Shown piece by piece: positions 1 through 11,140 of a stretch of DNA of 64,000 nucleotides. Source of the stretch: Scalesia atractyloides (taxonomy: Eukaryota > Streptophyta > Magnoliopsida > Asterales > Asteraceae); NCBI GenBank assembly GCA_947069175.1, contig CAMTDV010000017.1, positions 53,887,137 to 53,951,136 on the forward strand, written 5' to 3'. The notes under the pieces are model-generated. The model had not been told where the DNA came from, ran no database searches, and saw only the letters and a program-made list of their open reading frames with translations. Numbering within the stretch: the first letter of the stretch is position 1; the number at the start of each line of letters is the position of its first letter. The position numbers and the translations under genes are program-made.

Positions 1-363
1 TTTAAGTTTTCAAAATCTCGTCAAAGTTCGGGTTTTAATAATGTGAACACGTGCAATCTGGAAGGGTGGGTGCCTGTACCCTGAATTTTCTGTCTAAGGC
101 TAGAGTGTTCGTACAAATCCACTTAATCGGACCAGTCACTCTTACCTGGGAACTCTTGGGGTGAGTATCCACTTATATGCTAAAGCATGTCTCCGCGATA
201 CATTATAAAGACCTATTTACTTTGAATAGTCAACGTGTGTCGTTTGTTTGCTTTGTGAAACAAACGAATGACCACCATCTTTATGTTTCGTCGATATTTT
301 GATGCCTCTATTGATTTTTCCGAGTATCAATCTCATATATCTTCCCTCATGTTTTCTTTTAGA
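1..363 (+). other. 5' leader of gypsy A
   Basis: This is non-coding sequence between the unseen 5' LTR and the gag start. No primer-binding site is visible, so that site should lie just before the window. An ATG at 268 is in frame with the gag ATG at 364. I prefer 364 because the basic MPPRR start is typical of these gag proteins. Confidence 0.7.
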
Positions 364-1368
364 ATGCCTCCTCGACGTAATGCAACTCAAGATGCTGCAA
401 TGGCAGCACTTATCGCTCAGCAAATGGTTGCGATCCTCCCGAACCTAGTAACTCAACTGAATCAAGCGAACAACAATAACAATAATAACAACAATGCTGC
501 GTGTAGCTACAAACAGTTCTGTTCGGCTAAACCACTTGCATTTTCTGGGTCTGAGGGAGCAACAGGACTTCTTCAATGGTTTGAAAGTCTCGAGAGCACA
601 TTTCGCTTTGTTCAATGTCCGGATGAGTGAAAAGTTGAGTTTGCATCTAGTGTATTCAAGAAACAAGCTTTGACAAGGTGGAATGGTGTTATGAGAGATA
701 GGGGTGCTAATGTGGCCTTAGCCCAAACTTGGGGAGAGCTTCGAGCTCTGATGATGAGGGAGTTCTGTCCTCGTCATGAACTTAGGGCTTTGGAAAGGGA
801 ATTTGATGATCTTAAGCAAGACAATGGTGAGAGTCGTGCTTACACCGATCGGTACGAGGAATTGAGCTTACTTTGTCCTTCAATGGTGACGCCTTTGGAT
901 AAGGCGATTGAGAAATATATCGATGGTCTGCCTGATCCTGTTCAAGACATTGTTACGGGAAGCCACCCTACTACCGTTCGTCAAGCCATTGAATTGGCTT
1001 CTACTCTGACTGATTCTCAAGTCAGAAAGGGGAAGCTTCATCGCAAGGGTGACAAGAAACAATCTGACAAGTCCACTCAAGAGAAACCGAAGAAAAACAA
1101 AGCCGAGTCATCCAAGAGGTCGAAGAAGCGTAAGGCTTCTCAAAACTTTGTTGTGACCACACCACCCGCTCCAACTGCTCCCCAAAACCAAACTGCTCCA
1201 CCACTGGCAAAGAAACCATATGCAGGAACTGCACCGCTTTGCAACCGTTGTAATGGTCATCACCAAGTTCATGTACCGTGTCGACAATGTACTACCTGTG
1301 GAAAACTTGGTCACTTAGCGAATATTTGTCGTTTTAACCCGAACCAAGCTGCACAAAACCAAGCCCAA
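364..1368 (+). pseudogene. gag: Gag of gypsy A, N-terminal and central part
   Basis: This would be the capsid/nucleocapsid precursor that packages element RNA in cytoplasmic particles. A short N-terminal helix region is followed by an Asn run near residues 36-44 and then the retrotransposon gag core with CSYKQF and ALTRWN. A basic Lys/Pro/Ala linker follows, and then a zinc knuckle of form CX2CX4HX4C at about 1288-1329. An in-frame TGA at 628-630 interrupts the core. The frame is then cut at 1368 by a solo LTR and resumes at 1773. Confidence 0.9.
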
Positions 1369-1767
1369 TGTTGGTGCATAATGTCTATGTCTTAGTCTTA
1401 TATCGAGTCTGTATTGTATAGAGCTGAATAGGCTAGGTTTTGAAGTATTTATGTTTAAGCTTAGCCAGGTTCGCCCATGGTAACACATGTAAGCATGTTT
1501 GGCCGAACTTGCTTATGCAAGTTCGGGCGAACTTGTATCACCTAGGCCGAACTTGTATGGCTATATATACCTAGCTTAGATCTCTCATTTGTAACTTTGG
1601 CATTTCAGATGCGAAGCTCTGTCAGTTTGTACTCTCAAAGTTTATTCAATAAAACTGACGTTTAACTGATTAAATCTTGTATATTGGTAAACACGACGTA
1701 ATATTTCCGCTATTATGGACGTTAGATATCAAATTTAGGTTCCTAAGCATCGAGGATCGGTCCTACA
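1369..1767 (+). mobile_element. Copia solo LTR (SIRE-like family) in gypsy A gag
   Basis: The 399 bp unit starts TGTTGGTGCATAATG and ends GGTCCTACA. It has a perfect 5 bp target duplication CCCAA at 1364-1368 and 1768-1772. It belongs to the same family as the LTRs at 16587-16963 and 40258-40630. It holds one perfect palindrome CAAGTTCGGGCGAACTTG at 1518-1535, further half sites, and a TATATATA box near 1561. With no internal region, it is a solo LTR left by unequal recombination. Confidence 0.95.
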
Positions 1768-2330
1768 CCCAACCACAAGCAAATCCTGCTCGACCTCACT
1801 TTCCACCTGGTTCATGTTACAATTGTGGTGAAATGGGTCACTACAGGAACAACTGTCCGAGGATCTCAAAAGCCAACCTTTCTCGTGGACGAGCTTTTAA
1901 CATGAACGCCAACAAGGCTCACGCTGACAATGAAGTTGTTAACGGTACGTTCCTTGTCAACAATCACCCTGCTTCTGTTCTTTTTTATTCAGGTGCCGAT
2001 AGGAGCTTTGTGTCATTAACTTTTGAGCCTTTACTCTCGATACCTAGAACTAAACTAGGAAAGCCCTTGTCAGTCGAGATAGCCAATGGTGAACCCCTTG
2101 TGCTTGATTCCGTCATTCGTAATTGTCAATTTAACCTCAACAACCATTTGTTACTATCGACCTTACACCGATGCAACTTGGCAGCTTCGATATTATCATT
2201 GGAATGGATTGGTTAACCAAGTACCATGCCGAAGTTATTTGTTTTGACAAGATTGTTCGAGTACCTCTTTCGTCTGGTGAAATTCTAGAAGCTCGTGGAG
2301 AGAAACCCGTTAGTAGCCTTAAACTCATGA
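1768..2330 (+). pseudogene. Gag zinc knuckle 2 and protease of gypsy A
   Basis: Translation resumes after the solo LTR with a second CX2CX4HX4C knuckle near 1819-1860, then GTFLVNN and the aspartic protease. The expected catalytic D(S/T)GAD reads YSGAD: the Asp codon is TAT at 1986-1988, so the protease is dead. The later conserved stretch SFDIIIGMDWL is in another frame (from about 2171), so there is a frameshift near 2150-2200. Confidence 0.88.
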
Positions 2331-3301
2331 CGGGTACCCAAGCTCAGAAATACTTGCGAAAGAATTATGTGGCCTTCTTGGCACATATTGTCGAGGAGAA
2401 AGGCAAGAGCAAGAGTATTCAAGACATTCCTATTATCCGAGACTATCCCGAGGTATTTCCTGAAGATCTACCTGGTTTACCTCCAGTACGACAAGTTGAG
2501 TTTCGTATCGACCTTGTACCAGGTGCCAACCCAATTGCCAAATCTCCTTATCGTCTTGCACCTTCTGAGATGCAAGAATTATCGAAACAACCTCAGGAGT
2601 TATCTGACAAAGGTTTCATTCGTCCAAGTTATTCTCCGTGGGGTGCTCCTGTCTTATTTGTGAAAAAGAAGAATAGATCCTTCCGGATGTGTATCGATTA
2701 TCGTGAGCTCAACAAACTCACGATCAAGAATCGATATCCCCTACCTCGCATTGATGATCTGTTTGATCAACTACAAGGTGCCACTTGTTTTTCGAAGATC
2801 GATATGCGTTCTAGGTATCATCAGCTTCGTGTTCATAAGGAGGATACTCCTAAGACTGCTTTTCGCACACGTTACGGTCACTATGAGTTCACAGTTATGC
2901 CTTTCGGTTTGACAAATGCTCCAGCCGTATTCATGGACTTGATGAATAGGGTCTGTAAACCTTATTTGGATAAGTTCATCATTGTTTTCATCGACAGCAT
3001 TCTCATTTACTCTAAGTCTCGAGTTGAGCACGAGCAACATCTTCGTCTGACAATGGAACTCCTAAAGAAAGAGCAACTTTACGCCAAATTCTCCAAGTGT
3101 GAATTTTGGCTGAAAGAAGTTCAGTTTTTGGGTCACATTGTCAACGAGCAAGGTATTCATGTGGATCCTTCTAAAATCGTTGCGATTAAGGATTAGAAAA
3201 CACCCACTACTCCCACCGAAGTTAGCTCATTTCTTGGTCTTGCTGGTTACTATCGACGATTTATTACAAACTTCTCAAAGATCGCGGTTCCCCTCACTAC
3301 T
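2331..3301 (+). pseudogene. Reverse transcriptase of gypsy A
   Basis: The family motifs are clear: YRLAPSEM, GFIRPSYSPWGAPVLFVKKK, CIDYRELNKLTIKNRYPLPRIDDL, YGHYEFTVMPFGLTNAP. The catalytic box reads FIDS instead of FIDD; the second Asp is replaced by Ser at 2996-2998. A TAG at 3194-3196 stands where family members have Trp (IKNW). The frame continues to the YYRRFI motif, which ends near 3270. The enzyme is inactive by two independent changes. Confidence 0.92.
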
Positions 3302-3810
3302 TTGACTCAAAAGAATAAGCCTTTTGAGTGGGGACCTAAACAAGAGGAAGCTTTCCAAACCTTGAAACAAAAGCTCTGTAATGCTCCTATTCTATCTTTA
3401 CCTGATGGTAATGATGATTTTGTGGTTTATTGTGACGCGTCGAATCTATGCCTTGGTTGCGTTCTCATGCAACAAAATAAAGTCATAGCCTACGCGTCGA
3501 GACAATTGAAAGTCCACGAAAAGAACTACACGACTCATAACCTTGAATTAGGAGCTGTTATCTTTCTCTCAAAATCTGGAGACACTATCTTTATGGTACG
3601 AAATGTGTGGTTTTCATGGACCACAAAAGTCTCCAACACATATTCAATCAAAAGGAGTTAAACATAAGGCAACGACGCTGGGTCGAACTCCTAAACGATT
3701 ACGACTGTGAAATTCGCTACCATCCCGGTAAGGCGAATGTTGTGGCTGATGCGCTTAGTCGCAACGAACGTGTTAATCTTCATTGTGTTCGAATTCGATC
3801 TGATATCTAA
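3302..3810 (+). pseudogene. RNase H of gypsy A
   Basis: The domain shows the catalytic start FVVYCDASN, then YASRQLKVHEKNYTTHNLELGAV, HKSLQHIF and the C-terminal KANVVADALSR. There is a frameshift near 3570-3600 between the LELGAV and DHKSLQ blocks. Positions 3811-3933 are a weakly conserved linker to the integrase with stop codons. Confidence 0.88.
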
Positions 3811-3933
3811 ACACGTATTCTTGAAGCCCAACGCACTTGTGTAACACAAGGTTCGTTGAAAGACTAACTACCTCACCAACTCGAACTTCAACTCGAAACA
3901 AAAGACGATGGATTACTATACTACATTAACCGG

Positions 3934-5000
3934 TTGTGGGTTCCGAATCAACACAATCTCCATACTCTATTGATGGATGAATCTCAAAAGTCTCGTTATT
4001 CGATTCATCCTGGTGCTACAAAAATGTACAAGGATCTTCGCACCCAGTTTTGGTGGCCGGGTATGAAGAATGACATTGCCTTGTATGTATCTAAATGCCT
4101 TACTTGTCTCAAAGTCAAGGCCGAGCATCAACTTCCGTCTGGTTTATTGGAACAACCGGAAATACCGGTGTGGAAGTGGGAGAACATTGCAATGGATCTC
4201 ATTACCAAATTACCACGCACGGCTAGAGGTCATGATGCAATTTGGGTGATCATTGATCGTCTAACGAAGTCATCACATTTCATAGCAATTCGTGAAGACT
4301 ATTCTGCTGAAAACTCACAAAGATCTATGTTGATGAGATCATATCTCGTCATGGTGTTCCTTTGAACATCATATCTGACAGAGATGCTCGTTTCTCATCT
4401 CGCTTTTGGAAGACCTTGCAATCTGCAATGGGAACCAAACTCAATCTAAGTACCGCTTATCATCCTCAAACGAATGGACAATCTAAGAGGACGATTCAAA
4501 CATTGGAGGATATGCTTAGAGCTTGTGTGATCGATTTTAGTGGTAGTTGGGATTCCAATCTCCCGTTGGTCGAATTCTCCTATAACAATAGTTATCACAC
4601 CAGCATCAATATGGCGCCTTTCGAAGCTTTATACGGTCGAAAATGTCGTTCACCTGTCTGTTGGAATGAGATCGGTGAAACACAGCTCACTGGACCTGCA
4701 CTCATCCACGACACAACCGAGAAAGTCAAGAAAATTCACGATAACCTTCTGACAGCTAGAAGCCGTCAAAAGAGTTATGCGGACAAGCGACGCAAGCTCT
4801 TAGAATTTCAAGTTGGTGACTACGTCCTACTCAAGGTATCCCCTTGGAAAGGAGTGGTTAGATTTGGAAAGAAAGGAAAATTTGCTCCACGATACGTTGG
4901 ACCATTCAAGATCGTCGAAAGAATCGGAATGGTGGCCTACCGACTTGAGCTACCTCCTAACTCGGGAATATTCACCCGACATTCCATGTGTCCAACTTGA
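3934..5000 (+). pseudogene. Integrase of gypsy A
   Basis: The HHCC zinc-binding N-terminus is present (SIHPGATKMY, CLTCLKVKAEHQ). The catalytic core follows with the first Asp in MDLITKLPR and the second in ISDRDARF. The catalytic Glu is replaced by Lys (QSKRTIQ, codon AAG at 4485-4487). A frameshift lies near 4362. The GPFKIVERIG and AYRLELP blocks of the C-terminal domain follow. This copy could not integrate. Confidence 0.9.
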
Positions 5001-5245
5001 AAAAGTGTTTTGCCGACACAAATCTCCATATTCCACTCGATGAGATTCACGTTGATGGTTCTATGCATTTTGTCGTGAAACCAGTGGAGATAATGGACCG
5101 TGAAGTCAAGAAACTTAAACGAAGACGAATACCGATAGTCAACGTTCGCTGGGAATCCAAACGTGGCCCAGAATGTACTTGGGAACGTGAGGATCAGATG
5201 AAAGCGAAGTATCCACACTTATTATCACGAGTTTCCTCTAATTAA
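4988..5245 (+). pseudogene. Chromodomain tail of gypsy A integrase
   Basis: The 85-residue reading frame carries SNLKKCFAD, the HFVVKPVEIMDREVKKLKRRRIPIVNVRW block and the closing WEREDQMKAKYPHL. This is the integrase-linked chromodomain that defines chromoviruses and is thought to guide insertion to particular chromatin. It is one frame away from the integrase body because of a frameshift near 4980. Confidence 0.85.
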
Positions 5246-5279
5246 ATTTCGGGACGAAATTTCCTGAAGTAGGGGAGAC
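5244..5279 (+). promoter_or_regulatory. Hairpin plus polypurine tract of gypsy A
   Basis: AAATTTCGGGACGAAATTT at 5244-5262 is a perfect 8 bp inverted repeat with a 3 nt loop. It is followed after a short gap by the purine tract AGTAGGGGAGACT (5268-5280), which abuts the 3' LTR. The tract primes plus-strand DNA synthesis. Equivalent hairpins lie 16-17 nt from the LTR in elements B, D and E. Confidence 0.8.
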
Positions 5280-6104
5280 TGTGATATCTGTGGTAATCCA
5301 AACATGTAACAATGATAAACAAGTTATCAATGAATGAAATCTTATGTTGTATATGTGAATTATGTTTATTTATTTTGATTATTTACACACATATGAATCT
5401 TGCACAATTTCGAACTCTTAATCGCTCCTATGATCAAAACCGGTGAACCGATACGCAAACGAAACCAATTTAATGCAAAGTATGTTCCAGAATAATGTCA
5501 CAAGCTAAACATACCTTAAATAACCTTCGCATAACTTAGAAATAAGTTTTGGAGGGTTTGGTATGTCAAAAGCAAGTTTATTCGATCACAGGGACTAATT
5601 ACGACAAACTGCGAAAGTCACTCCGGAACAAGAAAACAAGCCTAACATACCATAAATATCCTTTACATAGCTTAGAAATAAGCTTTGAGGGCTTTGGTAT
5701 GGCAAATTCATACTTTTGTAACTTCAGGGGCTATTTTGCAAATTTCGCGAAACTATGTCGTTTTGCGTATATCGCTATTCGAAACACGTTCGGACATTCA
5801 AATTTTTTTCTAATCATCAATATATTATATGTTAGTGATTGGAATGCGAAAAATCCATTCGCTACGCATTTACGGTCACGCACGCGTTCGTTACGATTTT
5901 CGTCGTAATTAACCGAAAACCGTGATCGTACGACAAAATGAACCGACCTCTAGGATATTTTTGAACACATTTCAAGTTCCCTATACTTTAACGTCCTTAT
6001 GTAGCTTTGAAATGAGGTTAACGAGTGTTAGAAGTGCCCAAAACGCAACGAAACACGTGCAGGGACCTGTTCTGCCAGTTTTGAAACTTCAGAACTGAAC
6101 ATGG

Positions 6105-6350
6105 GAGTTAGGTGTAGCGCGACGCTCAAAGGGGTTACCTGTCGCGCGTGGCGACGCCCCTGTTTTTCCAGAAACATTAGCTGGGAGCAACACAACTCAT
6201 TTCCTTGCCAACAATTCGCAAATTTTGCCACCTAGCCCGAATTTTCCACCCTTTAAACTGCTTCTAACACCTCCCACACACTGGTTAACATCCTAAATCG
6301 TTGCCATAACACTTGGCATGATCTTGAGCACCTTTGAATCATTATAAATA
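6105..6350 (+). promoter_or_regulatory. Putative promoter block in the LTR of A
   Basis: A GC-rich stretch at 6113-6165 with repeated CGCG/GCGACG units contrasts with the AT-rich LTR. About 180 bp downstream is TATAAATA at 6343-6350. The related solo LTR at 51528-55039 has the same arrangement on the minus strand, with a CGCG-rich block near 54318-54370 and TATAAATA near 54147-54154. The promoter role is inferred from this conservation. Confidence 0.5.
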
Positions 6351-7537
6351 CCAAGTTCATGATCATTTTTGAGCTTTTAGTCACCTTCTTGCACTAATCA
6401 GCTACAAATCCGAATTTGCAACCATCTTGGAGCTATTTCTTTGGTCTTTGATCATTTCTTTGGTATTTGTAAGTGTTCTCCTTCATGCTTGTTTCAATTC
6501 TTATGGTTAATTTGATTAAAAGTCACAAAATTTGACTTTTATTTGACTTCCAGAATTGATCATGAATTATTTAGTTTAAAATACAATTGAAAATTGCTTT
6601 ATGATGGTAATCAAGGTGGTTATGATCCACAAAAATCATGCCTACTGATTATCACCATTTCTAGTTTTTTGACAAGTCAAAGTTTCGGTCAAAATGCGAT
6701 TTTGCGCATTTTGCAACGGATCTAATTCCGGGTGTCAAAACACTTTGTTTTGATGCTAAAACTCTTTTATAAACTTATTTAGACATGACAAAACAAGTCT
6801 AAATCATCACTCTCATTGTAGTGATTGTTCAGAGTAGAAAAGTTGAACAGTTTGACCACTGCTTTGACTTTCGAATCTGACCCGTTTGGTGGATCTTTGG
6901 ACCTGACCAAATACATATTTGTGACCATAAATATATAGGGAATAACCCTCTGAGGTTATACCTTATGGTCATGTCTTTCGGATAGTGTTATGTTAAACAA
7001 TGGTAATATTCCTTAAATATGACCAATTGCCCTTTTCGCAAGAAAATCAATTAAAAACATATGTAACCCAAATTTTGACATATAATCTGATCAAATAACA
7101 TTTTAAACATGTTTAAGCATTTAAAACTTATTATGACACGTATCTAACCATCCGAATGCGTAGTTACGCAAATGACGCGTTAAAGTGGCTTAAACTACCT
7201 TAACGAGTCAAAAAGGGTCAAAAGCACATAAAAATCTTTCAAAATCAGAATGTAGACTTTATTAAAATATTTCATATGAGTTCCAACACTCATTCGATTT
7301 ATAAAGTCTCATTCTATTCGAATCCTCCGATTTCAAGTATCGATGTTTACACTATTATTCATTTTTAGGACACGCGTGATTCCTCGGATATTTGAGCTTC
7401 GGTTTTCTTATTTATCCCCGATTTACTTTGCAATCTCAATTGAGTACATAGATTCCCTCTTTTACGTTTTATAAATGTTTTGGGGTGAAGCATATGTGCC
7501 TAATACTATTTTCATGATTTTGCTACAATATATGTAT

Positions 7538-7541
<4 letters not shown>

Positions 7542-7585
<44 letters not shown>
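7542..7585. repeat. (TA)22 microsatellite
   Basis: This is an uninterrupted TA dinucleotide run inside the 3' LTR of gypsy A. The related solo LTR at 51528-55039 has no such run, so the expansion is private to this copy. Confidence 0.95.
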
Positions 7586-7587
<2 letters not shown>

Positions 7588-9345
7588 AAACGATTTTCAA
7601 CGTGAGTACATAGTTCCCCTATTTTAAGTTTTACAATTGTTTTGGGGTGATTCATATGTGCTAAATGTTTTCAAGTTTTCAAATGCAAATACTATGGTTT
7701 ATATTAAACACAACAATTTCAATAATGTGAACGAACTTGTTGGTGAGATGTATTTATAACAAGAATGACATTCATTAACAATGGCCAAGCCGACCAGTAA
7801 TAAGTTAAGGCGCCTAGGACTGACAATCCCGTTACCAAAATTCTCGAGGTTTGTGGGGAAATTTGGGAAACGACTGAAACGGTATTTGTAACATACCCTT
7901 TGGTGGTATGTTATACGATTAAGGGACACCGTGGGTGGTCTCGAACAAGTCAACAAAGGTTTGAATGTATTCACGAAAACGACCAAAAGTTTTCCCAATT
8001 AAAACAAGGAATGATGAACAAATGGTTTATAATAAGGAACAATGAACGATGAACAATGAACGATGAACGAATGAACAATGGTTTACAACAAGGAACAATG
8101 AACAATTGATTTATGATAAATGGTTTACGATAAGTGATTTAGATAACGGAACTGGTGTAATGTAATAAAAGCATGGTGGATACGCCGCTGATACTTCCTA
8201 TATATAAGTGCTCTTATCACATTACATACGTGTCGTTATTTGCATCACTTGAGCAAATGTTTTTCAAACAAAGACACACAACGATTTTCGATTAAAGATA
8301 TAAACCATACGAGTTATTTCACGATGATTTACAACTTGGATTTACAAAACAAATGTTTTCGAGTCAAGGTTCATGGCTACGCAATTGTTTTTAGACGATT
8401 AAATAATGCAATAACAAATGCTTTTAAAACAAGGTTTTCATTTACGACTCTAGTAGTCGGATTATATGTTGCAATATATACAAAGCCATGAACTTGACAC
8501 ACTCACAAAACCTATGTACTCGCCGGCATATTTTTGCTGACTCGTTTTCACATATGTTTCAGGAAATCAAGTTTGATGACGATGCGTGCTCACTTAGGAT
8601 TCGGACGGACCTTAGTGCCTAAAAATATGAAAGACAATAACTATGCATGTTTTATTTGTTTGGATGTTTGTTTTTAAAACAATTTAAGACAATATGACAA
8701 TATAATCCATGTTTAATATTTAACTAAAGCGAAACTTCAAATACCAAGTGTTGTGAAACAATCTGTTAACGTGACTCCCCAAGTGTTTCCGCCGCGGTTT
8801 GTTGTTTTACGTGATTTGGGGTGTTACATGATCTATATTGTTGAATTAATAAAAGTACACACATTGACTTTACATAACTCATTTTCTCCTCAGGTATCCA
8901 TGTTTTGGTTAAGTTTATGCTCTATCATCCCCACTTTTATAGGACAAGTTGAGCTCACGGTCAGTAACTCTCTGGATGGTTATTTTGGCTCGCTGCTGGT
9001 AATAATTATGATCCAGCTCGGATATTCATATTCTATATGTCGTTACATATTATGTTTCTAATCTTTTTTTATGTTCTATAAGGATAGTTGAACTCAATAG
9101 CACCAAATCATGAAAGCTACTATGAGGCCCATCCAACACTTCAGAGCTTTATTCTTGAGTATGTCATGATTTTTGTGACAAATTTTGAACTTGTGATATA
9201 ATAGTGATCCAGAATTCTTGTGCCAATTTATTTTTGACCAATTTATTTTTAATGCTCGTTGGTTGTTAAAGTTAATGCTCGTAACTTACTACTGTAAGAT
9301 AAAATTTAGTTTGACTGTTCTTTTTAAAGTTTTTAAAACAATCAA

Positions 9346-9640
9346 TGACCTCTAGCTCAAGTGGTAGAAGCACTTGGGTTCTTTAAAGACTCAAGTTCAA
9401 TTCTTACTTGGTGCAAAAAAAGAGTGAGGCACGGTTCGATCCTTGAGCCAAACCGGTATTACCGGTAATTCACCGTCGTGCCTACGGGTGGATGGGTTAC
9501 CGGGTTTTCCACGAAATTAGTGGTGGACAACTCGGGGTACTCTCGGAGTACTCCGTTTGTCCAGTGGATGCACGAGAGTGCTCGAGATTTGATTTGTTGA
9601 CCATTCAAAAATAATTACTTCGACTTTTTTTTTCAAAGTT
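9346..9640 (+). mobile_element. tRNA-derived SINE-like element
   Basis: The head resembles a tRNA: an A box TAGCTCAAGTGG at 9353-9364, and B-box-like AGTTCAATTCT near 9394 or GGTTCGATCC at 9433-9442. A non-tRNA body rich in short inverted motifs follows (GGTACTCTCGGAGTACTCC near 9536), and a T-run near 9625 closes it. I could not find a clean target duplication, so the borders are approximate. A functional tRNA is excluded because the cloverleaf is incomplete. Confidence 0.5.
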
Positions 9641-10004
9641 AAGGTAATTAGACTGATCTGAGTTGAGTACAGAGTGGACTAATTATTGATAAACTAAATA
9701 TAAACGTGGTTTCAAGTTTCATAACCCAAACATAACTGTTCGTTATAATCTTTTTAATCAAGTCAACAAAAGATTCATTCCAATTTTTTTAATCAAGTTA
9801 CAGCTGGTAATTTAATTCGAAAAGTTGTGAATTAATTATGTTAGTTTGTCAACCGGAAAAGCCTTAAAACACATAACATTTTGGTAGTATGGGACTTTGG
9901 AATTTTGGCTGTCAACTGTTACGATGAAAAAGACCAAAAGAGCATTTGCCTTTGCTACAAAAACACATTTAGCCCCTGTTCATTTACTGGCATCAGCGCA
10001 GAGG

Positions 10005-10175
10005 GCAGTGAGCGCAGCTTCGCAGCGAACGCAGTCGCATCGGCGTTGCCGCAACGAGCAGCGACGCAGCGAGTGCGGCCGCGCAACGAACGCAGCCGCA
10101 CCGGCGCTGCCACAGCGAGCACGATCGCGCAGCGAACACAGCAGCGCCGGCGCTGCCGCAGCGAGCACAACTTTA
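10005..10175. repeat. GC-rich imperfect tandem repeat
   Basis: About three diverged copies of a roughly 45 bp unit start near 10021, 10080 and 10126. They are built on CGCAGCGAACGCAGCCGC and CGGCGCTGCCGCAGCGAGCA. The block is strongly GC-rich in an AT-rich region. Overlapping open frames on both strands follow from the repeat and are not supported as genes. Confidence 0.8.
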
Positions 10176-10189
10176 GTGACTGAACAAGC

Positions 10190-10464
10190 GGCTGAGGTTT
10201 GGCAGTTTTGCGACTTTGGTCCAAAGGTTTGTTTTTTCGCATCTAGATCCAAAAGGTTTAACATCTTGCCTTTTTCATCCGGCTCTTTAACACAAATTTT
10301 CTTCGTTAAGACGGAAATACCCCTGACTTAACCGAGAAAAATAGAGGGAGTTAACGATCCAGATGAAAATGGCAAGATCTCAAACCTTTTGGATACAAAT
10401 GCGGAAAAACAAACATTTGGACGAAAGTTGCAAAACTGGCCAAACCTCAGGGACGAAAACAGCA
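10190..10464. mobile_element. Foldback MITE
   Basis: Two long inverted arms face each other. The left arm runs from GCTGAGGTTTGGCAG at 10190 to about 10315. The right arm runs from about 10320 to CCAAACCTCAGGGACG near 10454. They are complementary over most of their length, including the TTTGTTTTT-CGCAT and AAAAGGTTT blocks. The element is short and codes for nothing. The left tip is eroded and merges with the GC-rich repeat. I did not find a target duplication. Confidence 0.7.
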
Positions 10465-10524
10465 GTTTACTCAATTTTTAAATATATGTGTTGGTCAAAA
10501 CTAACTTCTTGTGTGCTTCCATTC

Positions 10525-11140
10525 AGGTATATTTGGCGAATTTGCGACTCAAAGGAGTCGGGAACAAATGTACTCATCGCTGCATAAGAGACTGTTTTCA
10601 TAAAGTATGTATAAACAATTTTTTTTTATTTAAATTATGGGGAGCTATTGATTAATGAATCAAGTTATGGACTGTGGTCTGTTTGTTTTGTGTTTACAGC
10701 TTGTCTAGCGGGATCAGTAGGAGCCGGTTTAACTGTGCCTGCTGCAGAGTTGGGACGTACGCCAATGGCTAATGTTTTTAAACAAGTGGTTGTTGCATTC
10801 CGAGTCAACGACTGGAGCCTGTTTGGTGCTTCTGCCCTTTGAGAAGACTGTATTCCGAGTCAACGATGGGAGCCTGTTTGGTGCTTCTGCCCTTCTGCTC
10901 TCCGTGTGGATTAATGTTTGATGATAACGTTGCGCTCTACAAACACCTTGTTTATTGTTATAATAACTTTTTGAAAATTTGTGGCAACTAATTGTAGCTT
11001 TTGTTTGTAGGCACAAGCAAACCGCGGTTAGCATACTGTTCCGGTTTGCAGAAACAATGGCTGAAGCAACCAGATTTATGTGTCCAAAATGCAAAGATAA
11101 GCTTTGGGGTGTTCCTGAAAGGAGTTTGTCAAGGTCCAAT
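10525..11140 (+). pseudogene. Exon-like fragments of an unrecognised gene
   Basis: Three stretches look like exons bounded by splice-like signals: about 10528-10594 (frame IFGEFATQRSREQMYSSL), about 10699-10842 (ACLAGSVGAGLTVPAAELG) and about 11012-11132 (in one frame MAEATRFMCPKCKDKLWG). They are separated by AT-rich intron-like DNA. I cannot name the gene. The frames do not join into one ORF, and the location inside a probable Helitron suggests captured, decayed host exons. Confidence 0.35.
10797..10894 (+). repeat. 55 bp tandem duplication
   Basis: Two copies of a segment beginning ATTCCGAGTCAACGA and ending GCTTCTGCCCTT start at 10797 and 10852, differing by about two bases. The first copy ends the open frame of the exon-like fragment. 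The duplication looks recent compared with its surroundings. Confidence 0.85.

Larger units (their letters stand above)
1..8828 (+). mobile_element. Ty3/gypsy chromovirus A, 5' LTR outside window
   Basis: The order is leader, gag with zinc knuckles, protease, reverse transcriptase, RNase H, integrase and chromodomain, then a polypurine tract and a 3.5 kb 3' LTR starting TG and ending CA. This is the Tekay/Del type of chromovirus. The 5' LTR lies before position 1. Several stops, frameshifts and catalytic-residue losses show that the copy is dead. A 399 bp solo LTR of another family splits its gag. Confidence 0.93.
5280..8828 (+). repeat. 3' LTR of gypsy A, 3549 bp
   Basis: It starts TGTGATATCTG directly after the polypurine tract and ends TTGGGGTGTTACA at 8828. 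It is related along its length to the minus-strand solo LTR at 51528-55039. Shared blocks include the one around GCTAAACATACCTTAAATA (near 5505) and the one around ACTTCCTATATATAAGTG (near 8190). No real ORF is present; open frames such as 5549-5908 are chance. Confidence 0.88.

Noticed and set aside
7542..7585. TA run as a replication origin or centromeric signal
   Set aside because: It is a plain dinucleotide microsatellite inside an LTR, absent from the related LTR.
8753..9061. 102-codon plus-strand open frame across the end of LTR A
   Set aside because: It crosses the LTR/Helitron border, so it cannot be an ancestral gene. Only its later part may be exon-like.
9346..9420. tRNA gene suggested by A-box and B-box sequences
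   Set aside because: The cloverleaf cannot be completed and the sequence continues into a SINE-like body, so a tRNA-derived SINE is the better call.
9881..10331. Overlapping open frames on both strands over the GC-rich block
   Set aside because: They follow from a GC-rich repeat without stop codons. The composition is low-complexity Ala/Arg/Ser and no domain is seen.
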